Positions 35,371 through 47,328 of a DNA stretch of 64,000 nt are shown one piece after another. The notes below the pieces were generated by a model. That model was not told the DNA's origin. It did not search any database and was given only the letters and a program-made list of their open reading frames with translations. Both the position numbers and the translations under genes were made by a program. Source of the stretch: Diadema setosum (Eukaryota > Echinodermata > Echinoidea > Diadematoida > Diadematidae); NCBI GenBank assembly GCA_033980235.1, contig CM067065.1, positions 24,813,337-24,877,336 on the forward strand, read 5' to 3'. Position 1 is the first letter of the stretch, and the number at the start of each line of letters is the position of its first letter.

Positions 35371-35929
35371 TCAATCCTTGTCAATCAAATCGACATCACC
35401 TTCATTCACCCTTTGCTGAGATAGGTTTAAGTCTTCTTTTATTTTCTTGCCGAAGGCTCTGTGCTTTTTAACCCTTTCATTTTTGTTTCTGCGCTCTTGT
35501 TTTTCCCAACTCTTCAGATTTTGCACAGGAACGTAATACTTTTTTACACGTTGTTTCTTGGATCTACTCTCTAAAAAAAAAATCCAGTGAAAGTATTCAC
35601 TCTTAATGGGGTGAATACAAAAAAAAAGAGTGAATTTAGAGTGAAAATGTTAATTTTCACTCTTTTTAGAGTGACCTCAGGGACCACTCCTAAATCTTCG
35701 AGTGATCGCTGAGCTCACCCCAAAATGAGTGAAAATAACTTTTTTCACCCAAAATTCATTCCAATTTTACTCTAAATTCATTCTTTTTTTTTGTATTCAC
35801 TCCATTAAGTGTGAATATTTTCACTCATTTTTTTTTTTTTTTTAAGAGAGTAAAGAAGGCTTCTTCTCCAATCTTTTCCTTTTTCCTTCGTCAGTAATCG
35901 GCCTGAATCTTGGTTCTTGATTTTCCCAT
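35371..35929 (-). pseudogene. Basic N-terminal domain of a transposon-type gene, broken by an inserted element
   Basis: The minus-strand ATG at 35,929 opens MGKSRTKIQADY, then an in-frame TGA, then a frame continuing RRKKEKIGEEAFF to 35,853. The same frame resumes beyond the inserted element with RSKKQRVKKYYVPVQN, LKSWEKQERRNKNERVKK, HRAFGKKIKEDL and stops at TGA 35,371-35,373. Removing 35,567-35,850 and one TA restores continuity. The basic, helical, KYYVPV-containing sequence resembles N-terminal DNA-binding regions of predicted transposon-associated proteins of marine invertebrates; this likeness is from memory. It could instead be a decayed exon of a host gene. Confidence 0.6.
35567..35850. 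mobile_element. TTTTCACTC fold-back element with TA duplication
   Basis: Ends CTCTCTAAAAAAAAAATC and TTTTTTTTTTAAGAGAG, with TA on both sides (35,565-35,566 and 35,851-35,852). Long arms carry ATTCACTC/GAGTGAAT motifs in inverted orientation around a middle at ~35,700. It interrupts a coding frame whose two halves join exactly after removal. Confidence 0.85.
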
Positions 35930-37839
35930 TTTGACCTCTTGGAACCCACCCAAGGAATAATGATAAGATTCCCTTAACAGAGTAATGAGAGATATTCTTA
36001 TATAATTACGTAACCTACGTTACCTCTAAGTACAAGGAATGAAGTGTCACATAATGAATTTGGTAGACTACAATCACTATAACTTTGAGGTAAATGATAT
36101 GATAATTAAAATGAAAACCATTATTTTCATCATTCATATATCATTAACATACATATTGGATTGATTTAGAGTGATTGAGACCTACGTTACCAGGGTATTC
36201 AGGGCCTCATTGATCATGATTATCGCCAGAAAGAATGGTTAGTGCAAGCCTAGAATTGAAATATGTTTTTCATCTTTTTATTCATGGATATTAGTCTTTT
36301 TTTAGCAAAAAGCTTTGGATAAAAGTACGACAGTGTACATGCAGATGTAAAATTGAAACTTACTTTACCTTAAGTGAAACCTACGTTACAATATTGACCC
36401 TATGTTTAGGTACCTTAATGTTGTATAAATATGTGAGTGAGATGTAAACTTGTTATTCTCCTCGACAAAACAAACACCAAAGTACTTGCTTATAGTAAAA
36501 AAGTACCAATATTTGAATGTAATTACGCTAAACATGACTTTGAAAATAATATACCGTTCGTTCAGATACTGAGAAAGATCTCGTGCAGTCCATTCATTGT
36601 GAGTCGTCAACGCGATGCGCCATTTTGAATCAAGGAATGTTTCTAAGCAACTATGGAGTAAATGGTTCTAGATAGCGTTTGTTATCGATGAATGGTTACA
36701 ATGTTAGTGAATCTAATTAACATTATTTTTTCAGGGGTAACGTATGTTTCGGTAACGTAAGTTACATCTCACCTTCGATGTGACTTTTTCAAGCGATTAG
36801 TAATGGCTCACACCTGAAAACTCAGTGGAAAGATTGGGGTACCGTATGCCTGTGTTTGGTATCTTCCTTGTAAGATTTTCATTTTTAATTTTCCATAGCG
36901 GTGGTAACGTATGTTTCATTTCTTAACCATACGGTCTGATACATATTAGTGCTTGAAGCTTTTTCTCTGCAGCAGATAACCAGGTGGCACAACTATTGTT
37001 TACACCATTGGACGAGACAATTTCTAAGTTTTCAGGACGGATAATTCACAATTTCAACCCTAGGGAATGTTTTAAAGGAAAACTTGAAATCATGGTAACG
37101 TATATGTTTCACAGGCCTTTGCGACAAATTTGACATGTAAAATAATTCAATTGAATAGTTTTCAATTATATTTCTTTCTATTCTAACGTGTAGGCAAATG
37201 GCATAATTTGCCTTAGAAGAAGTTTTAATGAAAAAAAGATCATGCTTTCATTTGCATAATAGTAACATATCGGCAAAATTATTAATTTGCGACATGCTGT
37301 TTTTGGCGGGTTTACCATCTTTATGAATGCATAACTTCTGAAAGAATCATAACTGGATGTTCAAATTCCCGGCAGTTCTAGTTAACAATGTACTAACGAT
37401 AACTACTACCGGAAACTTATGACAATCGGTCGTTGCTTTATGTTTTCTTTGGTAAAACTATTGCGACAAGTTTTTCAATAAATTATACATATTTAGTGGT
37501 TTTGAACCTCTAAAGGGTTGTATGGTCATTCGTTAAGCCCAGTGCCGTATATAAAGATATGGGTAGACATATAAATTCAACGAAGGGTCAGAGTGGGAAT
37601 CTGAAGCGGACAATTACTAGTAATACTGGTGATTTGATATGTTAATGAAAAGGTTATGAATTCAAATGAATGTTTCTGATCGAAAGCAGCAGATGTTCAT
37701 AGACTGTTTTAATTCATAAAGGTCCAATTGAGACATAGAAATTGAGTCGAAATAATTCAATTGTTCATATTTCAACTTCAACTGAATCGCTCATCATTAA
37801 TGTTACAAAAAGATGAAAAATGATCGGGATTGGTAAAAC
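35930..37839. other. Non-coding stretch with symmetric GTAACGTA motifs
   Basis: No gene seen. The motif CCTACGTTAC occurs at 36,010, 36,181 and 36,380, and its inverse GGTAACGTATGTTTC or a close variant at 36,736, 36,751, 36,903 and 37,093. The two groups are nearly mirror-spaced about ~36,550. Confidence 0.7.
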
Positions 37840-37890
37840 ATGTCGACTTCATTGCTGCCCACGATTGCCTGCCACTTGATCAATCAGAAG
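37840..37890 (+). CDS. Candidate first coding exon of the BRICHOS-type gene
   Basis: ATG in a favourable context (AAACATGTC) opens 17 codons (MSTSLLPTIACHLINQK) that end exactly at a donor AAG|GTAGTA in phase 0. The next exon at 39,368 needs an upstream exon with a phase 0 end, and this is the nearest one I find. The alternative is a non-spliced start at an ATG upstream of 39,368: the frame of that exon is open back to an ATG at 39,329. Support is purely positional. Confidence 0.4.
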
Positions 37891-37925
37891 GTAGTAATTT
37901 AGGTGGGATGTTTATTTTAAACAAG

Positions 37926-38352
37926 AGAGGGAGGGGGAGAGAGAAGGGGGGGGGGGGAGAGAGAGAGAGAGAGAGAGAGCACGTTGGAGAGAAGGAAATA
38001 TTTTCGACATTCCTTCGAGTTGCCTTTAGATGTATCATTTCATTGTTATATCTAATGGACTTCAAAGCTCCACCCCCCCCCTGTCAAAGCGAAAGATTTA
38101 CAATAGCCTGATATCAATCATAATTTCGTGTATGTTTTCATGTAATTCCTGACACTTCCATTATTCAGCAGTGTATAAGATAAATGGACGCAGAAATCCA
38201 ATTTTTACGGTCCATAAGAGCTAAAACACATTCACACACATGAGTTAAAGAAGAGAAAGAGATAGTTCAATGAACTGATGAGAGAGAGAGAAAAAAGAAA
38301 AGACGGAGAGATATAGAGGAAGAGAGGTACAAAAAGAGAGGGGGGGGGGGCT
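37926..38352. repeat. GA/G-rich low-complexity patches
   Basis: GA repeats and G runs at 37,926-37,979 and 38,279-38,350, inside the putative first intron of the BRICHOS-type gene. Confidence 0.8.
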
Positions 38353-38652
38353 TAGAAGTTGTAAAGTTTTTACTGCAATTTTCTGTCAATGTCCAGCATT
38401 TTGGGTTTTAGGGTATAAGTATAGACATCAGTCCCACAGGGTCGCTCAAAGTCTCGGAAGCCTTCCTCCAAGCTTGCATCTGCCATCCTAGTTACCACTG
38501 CTCGCTTCCTTTTGGTGAAGTGTATAATTTCCAGCATGGACTTGGCTGAAAACTCATTGAAAAAGGTAATCGTTGCTTACTTATGGGGGGTGATACAGTC
38601 TTATACCCTGCAAGTGCAATACACCACACGTTTGTTATAATTTTGATTATTT

Positions 38653-38665
38653 ATGTGTGTCTGCG

Positions 38666-38697
<32 letters not shown>

Positions 38698-38727
38698 TGC
38701 GTGTGTGTGTATGTGTGTGTGTGTGTT
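38653..38727. repeat. GT microsatellite
   Basis: GT repeats with a few interruptions, in the same putative intron. Confidence 0.85.
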
Positions 38728-39367
38728 CTCTTAAGAGGCTTCATGTTGGGGATATTCTTGTCTTTCACTTTGCAGGCGACCTGCGGGGGGGGGGTTACTT
38801 ATATATTATCACACCCGTTGGAGCAGTACAAAATATGCCCTTGTTTGATGTACAACAAAATGAAGCTCCCTAGGATAAGAGTATTAGTACACGAATAATG
38901 CACTTTGTTCAATCTATTGTCAAATCCTACTCAAGTGGTAAATACTGGGTTGCTTAATTTCTTTTTATTTTATTTTTTTTTTGGATATAGGTCCTAACTT
39001 TGGATGCATTTCGTGCATACTTCAAAAACCCGAACAAATAAGCAAAATCAAAAACAAACAAACAAAAAAGGACAAGTACTAATAAATTAGTTATTTTATT
39101 TTTCCTTCTTCTTCTACATCGTTTTTTTTTCTAATCAACAACATTATTATGTAGACTACATAATTATTTCTAGATAATTCCATAAATAAAGTTTAGTTAT
39201 TATCAGTAGTTAATGCTGAAAGTGTTGATAGCTCAAGCTGCATTTATTTCACCACCCCCATCGACATCAACATCCTCATTATCATCGCTAAGACATTAAC
39301 TGTAATTCTTATCCTACTTAAATCTGAATTGCATTGTCCCTATATAAAAAATAACTCTTTCCCACAG

Positions 39368-39598
39368 TTTTCGCAGCAGACTACACCACCTCGTCACAGT
39401 GAGGTGGAAGAAGCTGCGCAAGCGCCGAAAACCCGCTGTCTCGTCGCCGTCTGTATCACGTGCCTTCTCTCGACTTCCCTGATTGGAGCGTTTGTCATTG
39501 GGACCGTGCTGATTATACAGCGCGGTTCCTGTCCGGCGGAGTGCTCGTCGGGGTTAAGCGAAGCCACGACCAGTTCCAAAATCATGGACGCTGATTCG
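39368..39598 (+). CDS. BRICHOS-type gene exon: N-terminus and membrane span
   Basis: Acceptor CTTTCCCACAG before 39,368, donor TCG|GTAGGT at 39,599. Of 77 residues, positions 25-50 are hydrophobic (LVAVCITCLLS...GTVLII) with three Cys in or next to the span. Lys-Thr-Arg precedes it and Gln-Arg follows, then a GSCPAECSSG cysteine pair. Confidence 0.8.
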
Positions 39599-41585
39599 GT
39601 AGGTTGCTATAAAAGGGGGATGTCCAAGTTGCTCTGAAAAGAAAAATAAAAGCAAAGTTTTCCGAGCTCAATAGCGTAAATTTCATCAAAATTGGACAAA
39701 AATTAGGAAAATTGTGAAATTGTGATAATAACACTATAATATATATTGTATGTATGCAGGTATCAGTGTCAAAAAAAGAGAAGAAAATGGTAAAGCGTAC
39801 AAATGTTGATGACAAAAAATGTCAAAATATTAAAGAACAGCAACAGCACTGATGATGTTCAGTTCAGTTATTTTTTGTTCACCATAGCGACATTATCAAT
39901 AACATCTAACATGCACAGGGTAGGCCTACTTGAAAGTAAAGAATTCCAACATTCAGGTGTGAGTTTCTTAAATTTGTCTCCCTCTTTATACGAATTAAAT
40001 ATGTTCAGATCGCAACTGCTGATCTGTAAATTAACAAACATGTCGGAGAGGGAGACATATTTAAAAAAAAAAACTCACCCCTCTGAATAATATCTTTCTT
40101 TCAATGGCAACATTGTTGTAAAGGAATTTCAATTGGTGTTGTAAAAGGGATGGTATAGTTTTGGTTGAGATGAGGATTCAGCTTTTAATATTTTGCGACA
40201 TACATGGAAACTCCATTATGTAATGTTGAAGAGCATTCATTTCTAAGAGGAATTCAACATTTATTTGATGAAAATAAATTGTAAAATGACTGAGATGTCC
40301 AAAAACAATTTAACACAAAGCCATATCTCGGCCATTTCAAAACCAATTTTCTTCAAATAAACCTCGAATTCCCCTTAGAATTATAAACTCTTTAATATTT
40401 CAAATTATCTATAAAAAAAAAAATCAGCATAAAAAAGAGTTGGAAACATAAAGCCTCATCTCAACCGGAACTATACCATGATTTTAATGATCACGATACT
40501 ATTAAAATAATGATCAAGGTAACGAATTAATGACGATGATATCAGTTTTATCAGCCTTGTAGTAGTTTATACCTATATTGCGAGCCAAACCTTCCAGACT
40601 TATGAAGCTAGAATAATTCCGTTTCGTGTCAAAAACTTATCTTTTGTGACAGTTACATTGAATGGGACGTTTTCATAATATCTGGAACAGAAATTAATCT
40701 GCTTGATAGACAAACGCTCAGAAACTCAAGTGTATATAATACCGAACTATGAAAAAAGTACATATACGGTAATTATGCAACTTATGTGATGCGTCATCGA
40801 TAAAAATTATAATGTCAGGAAAATACTTGTTGTTGTTTTCTTAGAGCAGATATTAAGTCAACATTTGCTTACCCTTTAAGTAGAATGTATAATTTACCAA
40901 CTTTGATAGGAAAAATAAACATTAAAAAAATACGATATATAAAAGTCAATGTGATTCTTTATAGTCAAAGTCAGCTTTACGCGCATCTTTCTATTTATCG
41001 ATAATAATCTGCGACATAATACGGCTAAAGTATATAATGACGCATCACGTTTTTCTGTCTAAAAAGGCATTTTGTTTTGTTTTGTTTTGTTTTGCTTTTT
41101 GCTTCGAATATTTTTTTCATTTTCATTTGAATCTTTATTCAGTCCATGGAGATAATGAAAATCAGAGAGGACGGACAAATGATGATGGAAAGAATGGAAT
41201 ACATGGCAGAGTCCAACACAGTTCTCATCGAGTCTCCGGGGAACTTCAGCGGTTCCTCCCCCGCAACTTTCGCCGTCGACTTCGATCGGGTGAGTTCTTT
41301 CCCATCCACGGCTCCGTCTTTGTTCCTTATATTTCTTGTGCAACTCACGAATGAAATTAACATAGGATAGAGAGACAGAGAGCATGGCAATAAAGTTATA
41401 ATGACATGGAGAGTCGAGAGAGAGAGAGAGAGAGAACGTTCAAGGACGACTGGAGGAAAGGCAAGAGGAAGGGCATCGGTAGAGATGGAGATAAATAAAA
41501 AAAATATTTTGTGTTAAAGAGACAAAAATGAAATGAGAAAGATAAAGACGGAAGGGGAAATGTGGTGAGATAATTGTGGAGCGGG

Positions 41586-41622
<37 letters not shown>

Positions 41623-42071
41623 TAGTTTGTTTGCAAAAACCGATAAGTCCATTTTTGAAGATTTTGAAGTACAGTCTCTGTCATAAAGTACAAAATAATA
41701 CCTTTTAAATGAGATATTGGTCACTACATATAAAGGTACATTTTTGAAGTTATGGTCAAAATAAGCAAAAAATTTCTTATTATTTTCTTTATTTTTCTTG
41801 ACCTTTAATCGCAAATACCTCCATTTGGCAAATATGGACTTATCGGTTTTTGCAAACAAACTCTTCATATATATATATATATATATATATATACACTTGT
41901 ATATATTATGTTTGTTATTGTTCTCTCAGTATCAACACTTGAAAAAGAGCGAGTCGCTCGAAAATTTGTGTACAGAAATAAACCGTTGGTGAATACAGCA
42001 TGCCAGAACTTTGTACCAGTTTTTTTTTTTTGTCTTTTTATCTTGCCAACACTTGGACAACCTACTCAATA

Positions 42072-42113
<42 letters not shown>

Positions 42114-42136
42114 TATATACATAATATATATATATG

Positions 42137-42167
<31 letters not shown>

Positions 42168-44805
42168 ACATGTATATGATTTCGTACAACTTCAGATATA
42201 TCTTTAACATTACGAAAGTTTAAATCCTGATGTCATGCGTTGTTGTCTTTTTATTGTAGTGTCATGTATGTTATTCAATTCAATTTGATTTACATATTCC
42301 GCATATTTTACCTGCTAATATGACGCATCTTTTTAACACGTGATGTTGACGTGTGTCACAACATTTCTTCACAGTATTTCCTCTCCCATAACTTCCCTAT
42401 TTATTATTATTATTTTTGGGAGGTTAATAAAACGACTGTGCCATGACAGTCAAAGGGCTCTCTACATAAATTCTGCCATCTGCGATCAACCTTGCAAGCA
42501 GTAGTCAGAAGTATATACGCCGAATATTTTGCGGTTTTATTTTCCCGAATTTCGCGAGTCTATATCTGCAAAATTGTGTTATATCTGCGAATTTAAAAAG
42601 ACGCAAAAATGATTGTTTAATCCGATCCCGACTATGTGGCGCGAACGCCTGCATTTCTCCGTTCTCTACTGTAGCTCCTCTGTCGGGAATTCAACCACTC
42701 ACAACATTGTCGCGAAGTCCACTTTCGCGAAAAAAACAAATGCACTCGTTTACGCCGTATACAACAAACGCCCAATAGTAGAGAAGAGACGATACAAAGG
42801 ACAATTTTGATAACAATGAAAATAATCATAGTGATGTTAATAATCGTATGCAAAAAAAAGTAAAAAAAAAAATTATGCGATAGGACTGTAAATAATGCAA
42901 AATGATGATAACGAATACGATACGTATATATTACAAACTGATACTGATTTTGATAATATCAATAATGATAATTGGTTATGATAATATCGAAACAAAAACA
43001 AGGCCATTATGACAATAACGGAAAAAAGATAAACCCTAAAAACGTTCGGACAAGAGCTCTAAACATATTAAATGTCATCATTGAAAGGTAAAGGAGAACC
43101 TCGTCATTATGCTAAAATGTTCATCTCCAAGGACCCGGCCATAGTGAACTTAAACCAATTATATTTTATTATTAGATTTCTTATGACCATATCGTCATTT
43201 CTGATAAAGTTCATCTATATCACTGTAATCTATAAAAATATTAAAGTTATGTGTAAAGTTTCACATGGATTTACATGAGTTGATTTTTCCACTTATCATT
43301 ATCATATCATGTCGGTTGATTTTATTTGTGCTATGTAGATACTGTAATGACCTTATAACTTATAATTTATATGTTACTTTACATTGTCATGGATACATGT
43401 TGTAAATGAAGAGTTTGCTCGCAAAAACCGATAAGTCCATACTGTATTTGCCAAATGGAGATAAATATTTACGATTAAAGGTGACGAAAAATAAAGAGAA
43501 TAATAAGAAAATTTTTGCTTCTTTTGACCATAACCTCAAAAATGTACCTTTATATTTAGTGACCAATATATCATTTAAAAGGTATTATTTTGTACTTTAT
43601 GACAGAGACCGTACTTCAAAATCTTCAAAAATGGACTTATCGGTTTCTGCAAACAAACTCTTCAAATGCAAGACTGTATGCTTTGTGTAGAAACTTTACA
43701 AATGAAATGAAATGAAATGAAATTATCACTTTCTTGATCTTTCATAGGATGTTGTCTTCGTAAATATTCACGATGACAACTCGTGTGTTGGTTTCTTTCT
43801 GAGACAGAACTTTGCGACTTCCATCAAATCTTTTCTACGAGGTGACAGTAGCGAGGTATTTCAATCATTTCTTCATTCTTTATTTCGATTATGTTTGGTG
43901 CTGATAGGCTTGTTAAGTTGCATATTGATGTAATAAAGTGTCACTGGATATTGACATTCAAGGTAATCGGTGCCTTCCTTTCCCGTTTGTTTTGATTTGC
44001 TGTAATGATGTAATATTAGTAATTTACTATTTATGCATAATATTATATTTTGGTATTGTTCCCAGTTTGCTTTATTGAAAAAAAGCATTTAAACGAACAA
44101 AAACCAAACGGAGTGAAATGAGAAGGACTCGAACTCTAGCCCTTATTATTAAAGCATTATTTACCACTTCCAGATGAAGCAAAGACCGAGCTTTCTAGTG
44201 CTTCAAATTTGATCTAAAATGTGAGTTAGCGATAGAAAAAACCAACATATAATGTTAATTAGTATACAAAATGTGATCAATATAGTTCTAATAAAATTGT
44301 TTGTAGAATGAACCGTCTACATAATAACGTGGCTTAATTGAAAAAAAAAACAAATTAGTGATATCTCCTAATATTTCAGGCTTTATTACGAAATTTTTAT
44401 ATGATAAGATGTTTAGTCATACAACTAACCAACACATATGCATCACTAATGTGAAAATTCGAACTTTTTTATTAAAAAAAAATCACTGCTGTAAATGGTA
44501 AACAATGCCTTTAAAAAATGAATGTGGGGAAGACTAGCTCATAACACTTTTCCTTACGCTCTTGTTCACAGGTTACAGTCGTCTCTTCGCAAGTTCTGAC
44601 CGAGACGTACGTGCATGCAGGCAGCATTCCATCCGGGTACTTGCAAAATTCGAATGGACCAATCACGAGTGGGCTGTGTTCCGGGAAGGATGCTGATTGG
44701 CTGGAATTCGATGCCGAGGGAACACGCCGTCTGGGGCAGCGGAGTTGCTTCAATATGAAATTGTGCGCAATGAAAATGTGTGGTTCCTTTACCAAATGTG
44801 AATAA
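39368..44805 (+). CDS. BRICHOS-type type II membrane protein with a cysteine-rich C-terminal tail (exons spliced)
   Basis: Four exons, all joined in phase 0: 39,368-39,598, 41,143-41,289, 43,748-43,855 and 44,572-44,805 (stop TAA). Together they give 239 residues, or 256 with the candidate exon at 37,840. Order: short polar N-terminus, one membrane span, linker with an N-glycosylation site, BRICHOS-like core, basic tail. Small Asn/Ser-rich N-terminus, single early span and no signal peptide indicate type II topology, with the BRICHOS part outside the cell or in the secretory lumen. BRICHOS domains act as intramolecular chaperones for the segment after them. Family call rests on architecture, a D..C / LCSGKD cysteine pair and the dibasic site before the tail. 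It resembles the ITM2 and chondromodulin branches in layout; orthology is not claimed. Confidence 0.75.
40145..40482. mobile_element. Inverted-repeat element, family 3, copy 2 (intronic)
   Basis: Left GGTATAGTTTTGGTTGAGAT and right ATCTCAACCGGAACTATACC are inverted copies with two mismatches. Lies in the intron between 39,598 and 41,143. Confidence 0.85.
41143..41289 (+). CDS. BRICHOS-type gene exon: linker and start of BRICHOS
   Basis: Acceptor ATCTTTATTCAG, donor CGG|GTGAGT. 49 residues: a Met/Glu-rich helical stretch, the glycosylation site NFS, then ATFAVDFDR, the usual first strand of a BRICHOS domain. Confidence 0.8.
41590..41618. repeat. TA microsatellite (left of a family 7 element)
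   Basis: TA run that continues at 41,868-41,893 on the other side of the inserted element. Confidence 0.85.
41619..41867. mobile_element. Inverted-repeat element, family 7, copy 1 (intronic)
   Basis: The ends TGAATAGTTTGTTTGCAAAA and TTTTGCAAACAAACTCTTCA are inverted copies; the repeats extend ~33 bp through CCGATAAGTCCAT. It is flanked by TA on both sides because it sits inside a TA microsatellite. 249 bp, in the intron after 41,289. Confidence 0.9.
42076..42177. repeat. Long TA-rich microsatellite
   Basis: About 100 bp of TA repeats with a few TG and CA interruptions, intronic. Confidence 0.9.
42511..42772. mobile_element. Possible inverted-repeat element rich in TTCGCG
   Basis: The left part GTATATACGCCGAATATTTT and right part ending CGTTTACGCCGTATAC are loosely complementary; TTTCGCGA motifs lie near both ends. 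No target duplication was read, so the boundaries are uncertain. Confidence 0.4.
43407..43664. mobile_element. Inverted-repeat element, family 7, copy 2 (intronic)
   Basis: Ends TGAAGAGTTTGCTCGCAAAA and TCTGCAAACAAACTCTTCA. Opposite orientation to copy 1 judging by internal sequence. Lies 83 bp upstream of the BRICHOS core exon. Confidence 0.9.
43748..43855 (+). CDS. BRICHOS-type gene exon: BRICHOS core with first cysteine
   Basis: Acceptor GATCTTTCATAG, donor GAG|GTATTT. 36 residues with VNIHDDNSCVGFFL, fitting the conserved Asp and first Cys of BRICHOS domains, followed by a basic-hydrophobic helix. Confidence 0.8.
44572..44805 (+). CDS. BRICHOS-type gene last exon: second BRICHOS cysteine and 4-Cys tail
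   Basis: Acceptor CTCTTGTTCACAG. 77 residues then TAA. SGLCSGKD provides the second BRICHOS cysteine. GTRR follows, then a tail of 23-24 residues with cysteines spaced C-X5-C-X4-C-X5-C ending in Glu. The tail has four Lys/Arg and one acidic residue. Confidence 0.8.
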   Translation, partial: VTVVSSQVLTETYVHAGSIPSGYLQNSNGPITSGLCSGKDADWLEFDAEGTRRLGQRSCFNMKLCAMKMCGSFTKCE

Positions 44806-46937
44806 TCAGATAAAGTCATGCCCAAAGGTTTTTCCTTTTTGGGAGTTGTAAATCCTATATACACAAAGTAAAGGTTTTAAAAGAAACAAAATGTCCCACC
44901 TTTGATATGATACATAGAATTGCACGTTCATATGCGAATCTTGTTTCAGGAAGGTATATTTCTTTATCATTTTTTCTATTTTATAGGGGGTGGTGGTGTC
45001 GGGGGGGGGGGGGTGCTTGCTTTGCCTTAATCTCTGCACTTAGTTATGTACATTTCAAGGATCTCGTTACCACTATATTCTAAAATATCCATAGGAACAG
45101 GAAGGTTAAGATTCCGAAATAATGTTTCACCTTTTATGTATAATCATTATTATTACAAACAAATCCAAATTGCATACCAGATGGAATCAAAAATTGAAGG
45201 CACACCTCGAAAATTTGTCTGTAAAACAAAATAACCACAGAAGTCACATAGGTAGTTTCAATCTAGTCCCATGGATTTTGCAAATGCACTTGACACATCT
45301 CATTAATGCTTAAAATGCCAGAAATTAAGCCATGGTGATAATTTCGAACATTTTACAATCCATGTTCATGAAGTGTAACATGTTTGACTCTGAATGTGAT
45401 TCAGGCTGTCTCTTTTCTACTGTTAACATCTACCGTTAACATCTATGTTGACTTACATGCAAGTATTTTTATCTTTAGTGTATATTATGTGGCCAACTTG
45501 AAGTGCAGATAATGTATTTTGTGTGAAACACTAACAACCAAAAAAAAAAAAAAAAAACAGAGAGGAAAAAAAAAAAGAACATTCTATCCAGACTGCGTGT
45601 TCAGGACAATGAGGGACAACTTGTCGTTTCGTTTTGTTTTGTTTTGTTTTGTTTTGTCACTTTCCCTGCAAGAGACATACCCGTGGCTTCAACCTGACTG
45701 CATTTAGGTATCCAGAAAACTTAGGACTACAAAGTAATTTGAAACTCACGCAACTGACCTGAAAAGACACTCATAGTCGGATAACTGATATCGTTGATTG
45801 CTTTCGTTGAAAACACGAACTACAAACAATGCCATCCGATATTTCCTAATCAATATTTTTGTTATGACTTGGGCGATTTCATCTTTCACCGAAGCGAACC
45901 GGGTATATTGAAGAGAGGAAGAAAATGAAGCAGAATTATTTGACAAATCGCAAGTTACGACACCAGTTTGTCACCTGTCAACCCATATGACATACGCTTT
46001 TGTTTCTTTTCTTTATTCCTCTTGACCTTATGATCAGATATCAAGGTAGAATTGCACCAATGTAGAAGTGGTAGTCCTATAATGCTTTACATAGCGTTGA
46101 TTTGTGGATCTGCTTCACTATTGTTGAAAGACAAATACTTCACAGTATTTTCTGATGTAAGGTCTGCTGCTTCCCGCAAATCAACCTGGATCGAGAAGAT
46201 TGTTTCATAAGGGGTTAAGGGATTTTGAATCAATGCAATCTCCTCAAATATACTTCGTACACATCCTTTCTGCATTAAATTAATGTGACTGACTAGAGAA
46301 AGAAAAGCGTGACAGGTAGAGATGTTAACGAATTCTGTACAATTTGGAAAGATAAGTTATGGTGTACTCATATTATTCACATAGCTTCATATAAATTGTT
46401 CTCATTGTCTTAAATGAGCACGTTAAAGTACATGGTCACTTTATTCTGTCAGTGGTTTGTATAAAAAATAGGGGCAAAATAAATTCAGTGATTAAAATAT
46501 AAAGGTCACCACCAGTACTGCTTCATTTATTAAGATGTTCGTGTGATCCGATTTGTATAAGTCCTATGGTTTTCTGAATTTAGTCAAGACGTATTGGCAA
46601 ATCAAAGGAAAGCAGAGACGATGATCTCATGGCATGCTCTTATATGTGCTTGGGATTCTGACCAATACATTCCAAAAGCCGCGTGGGATTTGACACATGA
46701 TTTTGATAACAGTTTTTATTTTAGTTCAATTCTAACGGAAACATGTCCCCTTTTTAAGTTAGTTTTGATTATCTCTTTCACACTCAAGACGATCAAGGAT
46801 TATATGAAGTTTTTGTGAAGGGATTTGTCATTGTATAAGTACGTACATATGCTCTGGATATGTATTCGTGTAAATTGTATGTATGTGCAAGTGTGCATGT
46901 AGACATCAATTTCCGTGTGAATAATATATTTTATGCA

Positions 46938-46971
<34 letters not shown>

Positions 46972-47196
46972 AAAAGGCGCGTTCATACATGTATTACGCA
47001 GAATACACAAAGACTGCATGGGACACTATGAAAGTATCCACCTGGTCCACTTATACGCTAAATAACGCATGCAGTGCAACGAAAACCCATGTTCACAATT
47101 AAGTTCAATTCAATTCAGTCCAAGCTGGGAATATATAGGACATACATTTCCTTTCCAACATAACTTAGAAGAACAAAGATGACACCCTCATGCACA

Positions 47197-47249
<53 letters not shown>

Positions 47250-47297
47250 GTACGCAATCTCATGTAAGATTTGAAACAAATGCCCCCCCCCCCCAAA

Positions 47298-47328
<31 letters not shown>

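Noticed and set aside
41932..42210. Tyr/Ile-rich frames on both strands
   Set aside because: They are translations of TA microsatellites.
46594..46818. 74-codon plus-strand frame in the intergenic region before FReD gene 1
   Set aside because: No motif, no splice signals, ordinary AT-rich composition.
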